Shown here in pieces: positions 8,416 through 15,521 of a stretch of 36,341 bases of DNA. The number at the start of each line of letters is the position of its first letter. The stretch's first letter is position 1. The stretch is from a virus, in the IMG/VR virus record IMGVR_UViG_3300013307_000177, positions 1-36,341 of that record; one strand, written 5' to 3'. A program made the translations under genes and the position numbers. Below the pieces are notes generated by a model. That model saw only the letters and a list, made by a program, of their open reading frames with translations. It was not told the origin of the DNA and did no database searches.

Positions 8416-8631
8416 TCACCGGATGCCACGCGGGTCCACCGAATCCGCACCCAGGGTAAAATCTAGTGGCAACTCAGCCTTCGGCTCTCCATGGCACTCT
8501 TCGCAGTTACAGTGCGCGATGTGCTGGTCTGTAAGACCAACAGTGATGACGCCGCAGTGGTGACCACAGTCAGGACCGAGAACACCAGTGTCGTCAGGTT
8601 TCTCCATGTGCGGCTTCTCATGCTGTGCCAT
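8416..8631 (-). CDS. Small Cys/His-rich protein, probable zinc binding (71 aa)
   Basis: The sequence contains GPDCGHHCGVITVG followed by HIAHCNCEECHGEP, giving five cysteines and several histidines within about 35 residues, an arrangement likely to bind zinc. ATG 8631 begins one base after the stop of the Cas4-like nuclease gene, and the ribosome site (GAAGAAGG) lies in the end of that gene. The role is unknown. It could be an accessory of the nuclease or a general nucleic-acid-binding knuckle; only the linkage supports the former. Confidence 0.6.
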   Translation of the reverse strand: MAQHEKPHMEKPDDTGVLGPDCGHHCGVITVGLTDQHIAHCNCEECHGEPKAELPLDFTLGADSVDPRGIR

Positions 8632-8632
8632 A

Positions 8633-9823
8633 TCAGAACACCTTCTTCTTCGGTTTGACGAACACCTTGAGGTTTCCATTCCCCTTGGTGATGAGTTTCT
8701 TGAGAGCAGTGCGGATTTCTTCGTCGACAGACTGATCAGCGATGATCTTGTCGAGGCTACCAAGGGTCATGTTGCCCATCTGTGCGAACAGTTCAGGCCC
8801 CATGATCTCGGCTGCTCGTTGAGCATCGAACTCCCGACGCGCCGATGTCATGCCGATCTCTACCTCTAGCGCACCATCACCGGTCTCCCATTGAAGAATC
8901 TCCGCCTTCGCGGCGTGACGCATTAGGTTATCTTCGAGGGTGTCTAAGATTGACTTCTCGGCCTTGATCTTGCTTGACAGATCAGCATGCAACTGAGCTT
9001 GTTCGTCAAGACTGAGACTCATGATCCCGCCAGCGTCAACGTTCCGCTGGAACAAGCCGCAAGTGAACTTCTTTACACAGTAACTGCATTCAGGATTCAG
9101 CGTCGGCTTGACGGCAGACTCAGGCATGTTGACGATGCGTTGAGTCTCTTCGCAGAGGAATCGCCAGAAGGCAATATTGTCGTCTCGTATGAATGTCAAT
9201 CCTACGGGCTGATGACGAAGTAGATCGAAGACAACCTGAATTTTCTGCGCCTCAGGATGCTTGATCTGAATAGCCAGAGCATAAGCCCGAGCCTGAAGCT
9301 TCGCGGCGAGGTCTTCAGGTTGGATGGGTGCGCGGACTGTCTTGTAATCGACTACGCGCCACTCGACATCGTTGAGCTGATCTACCCTGTCCATGATGTA
9401 ATTGAAGGGGATCTTGTGTTCTGTGCCATCAGGGTGATTGTACGGAACCTGGATGGTCTCCTTGAGCTCGCAAGATTCGACAGTGAAGTCGTCGAACGAA
9501 GTTCGTTGGAACCAGTCCATAGCCAGCTTGAAACCATCCTTGAATTCAGAAGTTTCCATGTCTGCTGAGCCGAAGGTCTCTACGTAACTCATCTGATAGA
9601 ACGTGATGAGCAGTTCCTTCTGCTTGACGCGATCGAGGTCAGCGTGCGTCTTGTCGAGGTAGACAGCCTTGACAAACTTCTCTAGAGCGCCGTGAACCGA
9701 AGTGCCGACATCGGCTGCTGTATTAGAGAAGCCTGGCGCTCGATTGAGATACTCAGCCTTCCAGCGATCCATGCACAGCGATGCGACCTGGAGACTAGTA
9801 GCCGAGAGAGTCTTGGGGATCAC
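8633..9823 (-). CDS. Cas4/RecB-like PD-(D/E)XK exonuclease with Fe-S cysteines (396 aa)
   Basis: This is a probable DNA exonuclease for replication or recombination. The nuclease core is visible as MDRVDQ (D145), VVDYKT (D159, K161) and the QARAYALA helix (Q177), matching RecB-family motifs I, II, III and the QxxxY-type helix. Cysteines C17, C246, C249 and C255 (ASLC, then CSYC and FTC) form the four-Cys set that binds an Fe-S cluster in Cas4 and AddB-type nucleases. About 140 residues follow the last Cys, a helical region with charged repeats, longer than in CRISPR Cas4. No CRISPR array or other cas gene is near, so this is a phage replication/recombination nuclease. The start is GTG 9823, in a GTGA overlap with the upstream gene. 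Confidence 0.85.
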   Translation of the reverse strand: MIPKTLSATSLQVASLCMDRWKAEYLNRAPGFSNTAADVGTSVHGALEKFVKAVYLDKTHADLDRVKQKELLITFYQMSYVETFGSADMETSEFKDGFKLAMDWFQRTSFDDFTVESCELKETIQVPYNHPDGTEHKIPFNYIMDRVDQLNDVEWRVVDYKTVRAPIQPEDLAAKLQARAYALAIQIKHPEAQKIQVVFDLLRHQPVGLTFIRDDNIAFWRFLCEETQRIVNMPESAVKPTLNPECSYCVKKFTCGLFQRNVDAGGIMSLSLDEQAQLHADLSSKIKAEKSILDTLEDNLMRHAAKAEILQWETGDGALEVEIGMTSARREFDAQRAAEIMGPELFAQMGNMTLGSLDKIIADQSVDEEIRTALKKLITKGNGNLKVFVKPKKKVF

Positions 9824-10251
9824 TTTTCTGTGAACTTCTTCTGTGCAGTTTCCTTATCCCCGATCATGAAGATGGAGTAAGGATCTTCGCCTTCGGAGTG
9901 GTGAGGCGCAAAGATACGTTCACCGGCGATGCGGAAGAACTCACAAGCTTCGTGGATCTCGACTTCAAGCAGACGATCCAAGAGCCACCGAGTCCAGGCG
10001 GTCCGATTGTACGCGGCAGGCGGCACCGGAAAGAGGTGATTGACCCTGTAGTCGGGCGTGAGGTTCTGAAGATCAGGGTCATAGGAGTTGGTTGTCAGAG
10101 TAGTGACGATGAACGTCAGACCCTTCGATCCCTGGCCGCGATCCTTATATCGCAGAACATAGTTCCACCCTGGCTTGTACTCAAGGTTGTCAACCAGCTC
10201 TTCGAGGATGGTCGGCCAGGGTGATTCTTGAACAGCGATCTTCTCACTCAC
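9820..10251 (-). CDS. Hypothetical protein (143 aa)
   Basis: This is a soluble protein with no motif I can name. It contains GSKGLTFIVTTLTTNSYDP and DYRVNHLFPVPPAAYN, then a helical region with WTRWLLDRLLEVEIHEACEF. Proteins of this type are common in actinophages next to recombination nucleases, but I know no function. GTG 10251 overlaps the preceding stop (GTGA) and its own stop overlaps the nuclease start the same way, so it is translationally coupled to the Cas4-like nuclease and may act with it. Confidence 0.65.
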   Translation of the reverse strand: MSEKIAVQESPWPTILEELVDNLEYKPGWNYVLRYKDRGQGSKGLTFIVTTLTTNSYDPDLQNLTPDYRVNHLFPVPPAAYNRTAWTRWLLDRLLEVEIHEACEFFRIAGERIFAPHHSEGEDPYSIFMIGDKETAQKKFTEK

Positions 10252-10442
10252 TTGATGTACCTCTTATTCATAAGGCCGATCTCCGGTGTCCACATTCCAG
10301 CACAAGCAGGTATGTTTTCGAGAGGTGTGTCAACAGCAAGTACTAGTGTGCATTTCGGACACTGATAAAGATCAGGAGCTGCAGGTATCTCTACCCAATT
10401 ATGGGTACGCGCTCGCTTCCAGTCTTCAGGCTGTGTTGACAC
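10248..10442 (-). CDS. Small zinc-ribbon-like protein (64 aa)
   Basis: The protein contains YQCPKC and a later PACAGMW, a possible zinc site with three cysteines. I chose GTG 10442 because it overlaps the stop of the WhiB reading frame by one base (TAGTG) and has GAGG a few bases upstream. An in-frame GTG at 10514 would add residues that only mirror the WhiB coding sequence in another frame. The coupling to WhiB supports both being translated. The function is unknown. Confidence 0.6.
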   Translation of the reverse strand: MSTQPEDWKRARTHNWVEIPAAPDLYQCPKCTLVLAVDTPLENIPACAGMWTPEIGLMNKRYIK

Positions 10443-10672
10443 TACTTCCTCTTCTCGATCTTCCCAGCCCACATACCTTCCCTGGACCGGGTACGCTCTT
10501 TGTAATCCTCGCACTGAGCGCGTACGTTACAGCTAATGCAAATGAGTTGTCCTTCGTCTAACGGTTGACCCTTCTCTGGAAACCAAGGGTCTTTCGCGTC
10601 AGGGTCTAGGCGCTTGTTGGGGGCTTTGCCGCGACAGGCGGCGTGGGCTTTCCAGGGCTCGTCTTCGAAGAT
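10442..10672 (-). CDS. WhiB-family Fe-S transcription regulator, no canonical start codon
   Basis: This frame encodes a complete WhiB core: PWKAHAACRG, then PWFPEKG, CISCNVRAQC and REGMWAGK, with cysteines spaced C-x31-C-x2-C-x5-C. WhiB proteins bind a 4Fe-4S cluster and the primary sigma factor and regulate transcription; phage versions such as WhiBTM4 repress host whiB genes. No ATG, GTG or TTG occurs in frame for at least 45 codons upstream of AACRG. The boundary given uses an ATC codon at 10672, which would give 76 aa, a normal phage WhiB length. The frame lies -1 relative to the 162-residue gene above it and overlaps it by 67 bp. It may be made from a rare start, by frameshifting from that gene, or be broken by an indel. 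The family is sure; the start is not. Confidence 0.75.
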   Translation of the reverse strand: MFEDEPWKAHAACRGKAPNKRLDPDAKDPWFPEKGQPLDEGQLICISCNVRAQCEDYKERTRSREGMWAGKIEKRK

Positions 10673-11094
10673 GAACTTTGCGAGGAGTCCTCTGGACTTT
10701 GCTCCGTTGTCTTCGGAGGTTGAGGCTCGTCCTCGTTCGACTCGCTGTCCTTCCCACTCGCCCTGACCGCAGCCTCGAGCTTCTCCGTCGGGAGAACTTG
10801 ATCTGGGAGGGCAGGGGTCTCCGATTGCACCTGCACAGCGCTCTGCTGGGACTCCGAGGAGGTCACAGATTCCTGTGCAGATGAGTCTTTTGGGGCCGGC
10901 GTCAGAACTTCCTCCACCTCCTCTTCATCCGACTCCTTGATGTGCGGCGAAAGGTCCTTAAAGTTCGGACCAGGTTGAGAGAACTTCATGAACGGAGTCA
11001 AGACTCTGGGCTGTGCTTCTTCCTCAGGCATGAGGTGGATTCTCCTAGCGGTCGGGTCTGTGTGGGGCGACCATACGTCCCCGGTGTTTGACAT
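10606..11094 (-). CDS. Disordered acidic Ser/Pro/Glu-rich protein (162 aa)
   Basis: After a short N-terminal segment (MSNTGDVWSPHTDPTARRI) the protein is low-complexity, rich in Ser, Glu, Gln and Pro (EEEVEEVLTPAPKDSS, then SSQSSSSKTSPGKP) and is predicted to be disordered. ATG 11094 follows AAGG by 6 nt. The stop at 10606 lies inside the WhiB frame, so the last 22 codons are read in two frames. It may be a stand-alone unstructured protein or the N-terminal extension of a frameshifted WhiB fusion. I recognise no family. Confidence 0.6.
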   Translation of the reverse strand: MSNTGDVWSPHTDPTARRIHLMPEEEAQPRVLTPFMKFSQPGPNFKDLSPHIKESDEEEVEEVLTPAPKDSSAQESVTSSESQQSAVQVQSETPALPDQVLPTEKLEAAVRASGKDSESNEDEPQPPKTTEQSPEDSSQSSSSKTSPGKPTPPVAAKPPTSA

Positions 11095-11135
11095 GCAAGC
11101 CCTTCATACGATAACGGCGTGTCGGTCCATCTGGT

Positions 11136-11876
11136 CTAGCCGAAGTCCAGACCTTGTGGCATCGTATCGAGTCGCGCTTTAGCTGTCGCCGCACGATCAG
11201 GGTCGAGTTCGATACAGACTGCGTTACGCCCTGTGTTTCGCGCAGCCAGTGCCAGGGAACCTGATCCGCCGAAGGGGTCAACGAGGAAGTCACCCGGAAC
11301 AGTGGACTGCTTGATGAGCAACTCCAGTAGCCACTGAGGCTTCTCGTGCGGATGGATCAACTTGTCGGGTCTTATCTGCGGGCCACGGATAACAGAGTTA
11401 CGTCGCACTCCAGTCTTCTCGCGACGGCCCTTCTGGAAGAAGAAGATGAACTCCATGCCCATCCCCCATGGACACTCTAAGTCTCCCATACCTGGACCTT
11501 CTTTCTCCCAGAACAGGATGGCTTTGCGCTTGAAGTTGTGGTGACTCATGAAGTCATCCAGCATAACCATCCACTCCTTGACTACCTGCCAGGAGGTGAA
11601 AACGTAGACATCACAGTTGTCTACAGTCTTAGGCAGTAATTCGTTCATCACTAACTGGAAGATTGCGATGGCCTGCTCGGGAGTCTCGTCGTTGAGAATC
11701 TTGGTAGCGTGAGACTTGCCGACATCGGTTACAGCCATGTTGGACTGATTGTCAACTCCGAAAGGTGGGTCTGTGATGATGCAGTCAACCCACTTAAAGC
11801 GCTTTGAGAGCTCGCTCGAGTCGCCTTCCCAGATCTGATGCACGGCGGGCATGGTCGATGTCGGCTTCGTCGGCAA
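11136..11876 (-). CDS. DNA methyltransferase, DPPF-type (N6-adenine or N4-cytosine)
   Basis: This is an AdoMet-dependent DNA methylase. The catalytic motif IV ITDPPFG is at residues 34-40, a HPHEKPQWLLE segment at 175-185 corresponds to the family's motif before the AdoMet site, and the AdoMet-binding motif I DPFGGSGSLALAA is at 200-212. Motif IV before motif I is the beta-class order. Phage methylases of this kind usually protect phage DNA from host restriction; no cognate endonuclease is seen, so it looks like an orphan methylase. The start is taken as TTG 11876 with GGAG 7 nt upstream; ATG 11852 is the alternative and would remove eight residues. The first 83 bases overlap the upstream gene. 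Target specificity cannot be read from sequence. Confidence 0.85.
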   Translation of the reverse strand: MPTKPTSTMPAVHQIWEGDSSELSKRFKWVDCIITDPPFGVDNQSNMAVTDVGKSHATKILNDETPEQAIAIFQLVMNELLPKTVDNCDVYVFTSWQVVKEWMVMLDDFMSHHNFKRKAILFWEKEGPGMGDLECPWGMGMEFIFFFQKGRREKTGVRRNSVIRGPQIRPDKLIHPHEKPQWLLELLIKQSTVPGDFLVDPFGGSGSLALAARNTGRNAVCIELDPDRAATAKARLDTMPQGLDFG

Positions 11877-12114
11877 GGTACAACTCCGTCTCTGTCAGTG
11901 TGTCGAGTGCAAGCTGAATTAAGCCCAGAACATTATAACGCTTTCTGGGGAATCCTTCAACAGTTCTCTGCAGCATGGTGATGCCATTAGCGCCATCGAA
12001 TAAAGCAATCTGGATTGAGTAGTCGCCAAACTTCCCATCGGAGTATGTCTGGACACACTCCATCTGCATGCGAGCGATCTGCATGCAAGAAGTGTTGATG
12101 ACTACTTCGATCAT
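11794..12114 (-). CDS. Hypothetical protein (106 aa)
   Basis: This is a small soluble protein with CMQIARMQMECVQTY, FGDYSIQIALFDG and a C-terminal helical region (ARRASDLGRRLERALKAL). I recognise no family. ATG 12114 is chosen because it forms an ATGA overlap with the upstream stop; an in-frame TTG at 12162 would lie within the upstream gene. Its 3' end runs 83 bp into the methyltransferase gene in another frame, an unusually long overlap that could couple their translation. Confidence 0.55.
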   Translation of the reverse strand: MIEVVINTSCMQIARMQMECVQTYSDGKFGDYSIQIALFDGANGITMLQRTVEGFPRKRYNVLGLIQLALDTLTETELYLADEADIDHARRASDLGRRLERALKAL

Positions 12115-12623
12115 ACGTGATATACTGTCCCAGGATTTATGGACTTGAAAGAGACTGACCAAATAGCACCAGTGATCGTATCAACGTGAGTATCGTGTGT
12201 TCCTACTGAGGATAGGATGCGACAAGTATTAGGACCGTTGACTGCGCCACAGATTGAAATAGGCAATGTTGGATTCCACATGACCATTCCGGACGGAGGC
12301 GAAGGTGCAATAGGAGATGGAATCAAACCTGGTATAGTAGATATAGGCTGAGATTGAAGTTGAGTAGCCTGTGTACCCAGAGCGCTATCGCATTGATGCT
12401 CTGCGCCTTGCCATCCGCAGAGGGGGCATCTGAAGACCATGCCTGTCACATGCGCCTCTGAGTTAACCTGCACCATGTCCATGAAGACTGTGGCCTCGGT
12501 GACTCGTTGCGCTTCGATGTGCAAGTCAATGCCGGTGACCTGCTCGATGATCTTTCCTTCGTCATCGAGCACGACTGTTCCGGTGCCTCCGAATCCATCG
12601 GAGTGTACTGTGATCTTACGCAT
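12111..12623 (-). CDS. Hypothetical protein with N-terminal beta domain and zinc knuckle (170 aa)
   Basis: Residues 1-56 (MRKITVHSDGFGGTGTV, then GIDLHIEAQRVTEATVFMD) resemble a small beta-sheet domain that recurs in actinophage proteins of unknown function. CPLCGWQG (C66, C69) and a later C78 may bind zinc. The C-terminal 90 residues are Pro/Ser/Ile-rich and then beta-like (ITGAIWSVSFKSIN). I chose ATG 12623 because GAGG lies 6 nt ahead. The first 8 bases overlap the 55-residue gene and the last bases overlap the next start (ATGA). Confidence 0.55.
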   Translation of the reverse strand: MRKITVHSDGFGGTGTVVLDDEGKIIEQVTGIDLHIEAQRVTEATVFMDMVQVNSEAHVTGMVFRCPLCGWQGAEHQCDSALGTQATQLQSQPISTIPGLIPSPIAPSPPSGMVMWNPTLPISICGAVNGPNTCRILSSVGTHDTHVDTITGAIWSVSFKSINPGTVYHV

Positions 12624-12783
12624 CAAAGACCTCACGCCTGATCCTCAGAACCCAGTACCCATCTGGACGCTGAACCCACTCGCCAGCGTTGATACTGGCG
12701 CCCTCGGGATTCTCGACCTCTACGAACCTTCCAGCTTCGTGAGACGGCGGGCCGTCGAAGACGATGTCGATGAACTTATCCAT
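12616..12783 (-). CDS. Small conserved-type phage protein (55 aa)
   Basis: The sequence begins MDKFIDIVFDGPPSHEAGRF and continues with EGASINAGEWVQRPDG then YWVLRI. The pattern FVEVE-x-PEG-x-SI-x-x-GEW-x-x-RPDGYW is a recurring small protein in actinophage genomes; its role is unknown to me. It overlaps the resolvase stop by 8 bp and the next start by 8 bp, which strongly supports translation. No motif suggests catalysis or DNA binding. Confidence 0.65.
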   Translation of the reverse strand: MDKFIDIVFDGPPSHEAGRFVEVENPEGASINAGEWVQRPDGYWVLRIRREVFDA

Positions 12784-13273
12784 TGTCTGGTCCCATCCAA
12801 GTGTTATCGAAGATAGTTGGCATATCTACACGGTCGATCTGCTCCCAGACGTAATCAGGAATCTCGCTGGGATCATGCCCCTCCCAGAGTTCTGCCTTGA
12901 TGACGATGCATGGGTCTGCCGTTGCAGACTGCTCGATGATGACAGACCTGACTTCGCGGACGTCTCTGTCGTTGTCGAACAGGACTCCCTGAAGTGCATC
13001 TTCGAGAGCCTTCTGAAGATTAGTCACATCAGCTTGATGTTTCTTGCCATCTTGATGCTCGTCAAGTCTGCGCCAGAAGTAGAAGGTGAGACTGTACAAA
13101 GAGTTCTTGGAAAGCATCTCGATCTCAGAGAGCGCCTCACGAACAGCCTCCTGGTAATCACGGAGCTGGTTATTGCGTCCGACATAAGGATAATACTTTC
13201 CACCCTTTTTGCCGACTCCGAGAGGCCCGATCGCCCAAGGATCAGGGTTCACGGCCAGGACAAACCAGTGCAT
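12776..13273 (-). CDS. RusA-like Holliday junction resolvase (165 aa)
   Basis: RusA enzymes cut four-way DNA junctions during phage replication and recombination. The key segment is QADVTNLQKALEDALQGVLF, followed by DNDRDV: it matches the family pattern D-x-D-N-x-x-K-x-x-x-DAL-x-G then a DD pair. Here the second Asp of D-x-D-N reads Thr (D82-V-T-N85), while N85, K88, D92 and the acidic group D100-N-D102 are present. The N-terminal part (VLAVNPDPWAIGP) fits the usual Pro-rich start. ATG 13273 has AGGAG 5 nt ahead. Whether the Thr change lowers activity cannot be told; residue positions should be compared by alignment. Confidence 0.75.
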   Translation of the reverse strand: MHWFVLAVNPDPWAIGPLGVGKKGGKYYPYVGRNNQLRDYQEAVREALSEIEMLSKNSLYSLTFYFWRRLDEHQDGKKHQADVTNLQKALEDALQGVLFDNDRDVREVRSVIIEQSATADPCIVIKAELWEGHDPSEIPDYVWEQIDRVDMPTIFDNTWMGPDNG

Positions 13274-13281
13274 CAGGACTC

Positions 13282-13971
13282 CTAGAGAGCGTCTGGGATG
13301 GTGCGATCATGCTCTATGGCATGGCCGCGGTCTGCGGTACGCCAGTCAGGCCAGGTTCGCGCCTCGTTGCGGTACTGCTTGAGCTCTAGGCGTTCCAAAA
13401 TAAGTTGAGAAGGAGTGCCGGTACGCCAGGCTCCGTCGAAGCCAAGGATGATGATGTCAACCCACTCGTCAACATCTTTGTAGTCGGACTTCTTGACCTC
13501 TTCGATTTCCTTCTCGATATGGTCGACGACGCCTGGCCGGATGCCGGGACCGAAAGTCTTTTCAGACCACGCTCGCTGACGATCCAGGCGAGCCACACTG
13601 AAAGCCGCTTCGTGTTCTCCCCAGATCTGAAGACCCGCAGCCTTTGCGGCAGCCAACTCTGCGGTTGAACCAGTGGACTTAGCGAAGCCAGTAAGTAAGT
13701 AGATCGCGTCACACGAGAGCAGTGCAATGAGATCGTTGCGCATATAGCAAGGCGCATTGTGAAGCGTCTTGCCTTCTGCATTCTCTCCGCCAGGAGGTCC
13801 GGGGGGGCAGTCCTCGCCGGGATGCTCTACTGGCGCAACATCGTGAGGATTGACGACTTCGTAACCCTCTTCCTCAAGTCTTGCTTGAGCAGCGCGAAAA
13901 GCTGCGATGTTGCCGTTGGGATAGCCCGCGATGGGACCTGCTACGTATACTCTGAAAGGTTGGAGGCTCAT
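13282..13971 (-). CDS. Deoxyribosyltransferase-like / MazG-like fusion (229 aa)
   Basis: Two domains are joined. Residues 1-115 have VYVAGPIAGYPNG, YEVVNPHDVAP, YMRNDLIALLSCDAIYLL and a STGSTAEL-x-AAKAAGL end, the pattern of nucleoside 2-deoxyribosyltransferase-like proteins (DUF4406). Residues about 134-220 resemble the DUF550 dATP/dGTP pyrophosphohydrolase group: WSEKTFGPG, then an ExxE-type helix (E155/E158), EWVD (E169, D172) and a closing RNEARTWPDWR with HAIEHDR. Together they suggest nucleotide-pool editing, which in phages can supply modified bases or lower host dNTP pools. The fusion is continuous with no internal start near the junction. ATG 13971 follows GGTGGA. No PurZ-like or other base-modification gene is visible in the window. 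Confidence 0.75.
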   Translation of the reverse strand: MSLQPFRVYVAGPIAGYPNGNIAAFRAAQARLEEEGYEVVNPHDVAPVEHPGEDCPPGPPGGENAEGKTLHNAPCYMRNDLIALLSCDAIYLLTGFAKSTGSTAELAAAKAAGLQIWGEHEAAFSVARLDRQRAWSEKTFGPGIRPGVVDHIEKEIEEVKKSDYKDVDEWVDIIILGFDGAWRTGTPSQLILERLELKQYRNEARTWPDWRTADRGHAIEHDRTIPDAL

Positions 13972-14029
13972 ATTTCCACCGTTCTAGGGTCGCTGGATGG
14001 TCGGATGGGGTGATGACACGTCGGAGGGT

Positions 14030-14233
14030 TCAGCGGCGCTTGGTGCGTCGTTTTTGTGCGCTACGCAGGCCGCTAGGGGTACGGTGCGACCACGCGGCCT
14101 TGGTGAGAATGCGATGTGCGTCCGCGCTGGATACTCCGATGTCTGCATGGCGAGTACTAATACCGTTACATTGAGAAGTCTGCGAGGAAGCATCATAGTG
14201 ATTGAAACAGTTAGTACACCAGACGAGTCTCAT
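14030..14233 (-). CDS. Small basic protein with CxxC motif (67 aa)
   Basis: The N-terminus has MRLVWCTNCFNHYDASS with a later SQC, a likely zinc knuckle. The C-terminus is strongly basic (RSAQKRRTKRR), suggesting nucleic-acid binding. ATG 14233 forms an ATGA overlap with the membrane protein gene, so the longer in-frame extension above it is not used. A 58-bp gap to the next gene follows its stop. The function is not known. Confidence 0.6.
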   Translation of the reverse strand: MRLVWCTNCFNHYDASSQTSQCNGISTRHADIGVSSADAHRILTKAAWSHRTPSGLRSAQKRRTKRR

Positions 14234-14409
14234 CTCTTGATCTCCGATCCACCCATAACACAGCCGAAACCGACTAGGATTATCAGAATGATAAGACTCA
14301 CCTGCCACCAGGCGAACGGACCACCGAACGCAAGCAGAAGAAGTGAGCCTACAATGATCAGTACACCGAGGATCATCAGCGCTATTCCCCCTGGAGTAAT
14401 GACAAACAT
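14230..14409 (-). CDS. Small two-span membrane protein (59 aa)
   Basis: Almost the whole sequence is hydrophobic: spans near residues 4-28 (IALMILGVLIIVGSLLLLAF) and 34-52 (WWQVSLIILIILVGFGC), with a short charged end (SEIKR). ATG 14409 overlaps the sliding-clamp stop by one base (TAATG) and its stop overlaps the next ATG. It sits in the replication operon rather than the lysis cassette, so a holin role is less likely; superinfection exclusion or membrane attachment of replication are possible but unsupported. Confidence 0.65.
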   Translation of the reverse strand: MFVITPGGIALMILGVLIIVGSLLLLAFGGPFAWWQVSLIILIILVGFGCVMGGSEIKR

Positions 14410-15521
14410 TATGAATCAGCCGTCCTTTCGAGATTGCGTGGCATGATGAGAACTTCGTAGCCTGATCCGCCATCGATTCTGACTGGCTTCATCGGCATAC
14501 CTTGATGGTAGTAGATGGTGACATCATCGTTTGGAGCAGCACGAAGAGCAGACGTCAGGTTCTCAGGGGTGAAGCCGATGTAATGCCGATCATGAGTAGC
14601 TTGACCTCCGATCTCCATGACGTTGCCAAGAAGACCCATCTCCTGATCCTCCATGAGGATTGCAAGCTCTTCGCAGCCAATAATGACCTTGAGAAGTGGA
14701 GTCCTGTCACGAGCACCAATGACCATAGCCTGCTCGATCATATCGAGAAGATAATCCTTCTTGACCATGATGACCGCGGTCTCATCACGCTTGTATACCC
14801 GTTGTAAGTTCGGGTAGTCCTGAGCATAGATTACAGCCCTGACCTGAGTAGCTTCGTCAGGCATGACCAAGATCTGTCCGTCCTCCTGGCCGATCTTTAC
14901 TTCGCCGAGGGACTTCATCAGCGGAGTGAAGGTAGCGGCTGGAATGGTGACCGGCTCATAGAGCTGAGGAATCTCACAAGGCGTGATTGCTACACGGAAC
15001 TGGTCGGTGGCGCCTGCGATTGCACCGTCGAGATGGATGCCACTGACAGGTGGAGGCTGCGTCTTCGATGCTGCCCACTGGACCTGCTGGAGTCGACCTC
15101 CAAAGTCAGATACTGGAGATAGCATCGCTGGATCGAAGGCTTCCCACTTGGGGTAGTAGGTGTGATCCATCAGACGCAGATTGGCTCGCATCCTGCCAGT
15201 AGCGAGTTTGATCTGTGCTGCGTCGTTCTCGAAGGCGATCGTTGCTCCTGAAGTGATTGGAAGCTTAGAGCAGATACCGTCGAGTAACAAGTTCGGGATG
15301 AGCCAGTTGACTGACTCGCCAATGATTTCAACTACGTCTACTACCTCCATATAGAAGACTTCGGTGTTCGTTGACTTCACCATAACCTGACCATTCGTCG
15401 CATCGACTTGGACCAGAATTCCGGCTGCACGATCAAAGGCCGAGCCCTTGGTGGGAGCGATACGCGCAGCTTTGCCGATCACGTCACGGATCGTGGCATT
15501 CTCGAAAGTTACTTTGGTCAC
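14409..15521 (-). CDS. dnaN: DNA polymerase sliding clamp, beta-type (DnaN-like, 370 aa)
   Basis: This is a beta-clamp-like processivity factor for the replicative polymerase. The length fits three clamp domains of about 120 residues. Visible landmarks are the N-terminal pattern ATIRDVIGKAARIAPTKG, GATIAFENDAAQIKLATGR in the first domain, and the C-terminal VRIDGGSGYEVLIMPRNL, which matches the strand that closes clamp subunits and lies by the peptide-binding pocket. GTG 15521 overlaps the exonuclease stop (GTGA). It is encoded within the SNF2 helicase/exonuclease replication block. No polymerase gene lies in the window, so the partner is probably elsewhere in the genome or from the host. Confidence 0.8.
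   Translation of the reverse strand: MTKVTFENATIRDVIGKAARIAPTKGSAFDRAAGILVQVDATNGQVMVKSTNTEVFYMEVVDVVEIIGESVNWLIPNLLLDGICSKLPITSGATIAFENDAAQIKLATGRMRANLRLMDHTYYPKWEAFDPAMLSPVSDFGGRLQQVQWAASKTQPPPVSGIHLDGAIAGATDQFRVAITPCEIPQLYEPVTIPAATFTPLMKSLGEVKIGQEDGQILVMPDEATQVRAVIYAQDYPNLQRVYKRDETAVIMVKKDYLLDMIEQAMVIGARDRTPLLKVIIGCEELAILMEDQEMGLLGNVMEIGGQATHDRHYIGFTPENLTSALRAAPNDDVTIYYHQGMPMKPVRIDGGSGYEVLIMPRNLERTADS

Noticed and set aside
8633-9823. Cas4-like nuclease as evidence of a CRISPR-Cas system
   Set aside because: No repeats with regular spacing and no other cas gene are present. Cas4/RecB-like nucleases are common in phage recombination modules.
10443-10514. GTG 10514 as start of the zinc-ribbon-like protein
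   Set aside because: The added 24 residues only repeat the WhiB coding region in another frame; GTG 10442 is coupled to the WhiB stop and has a ribosome site.
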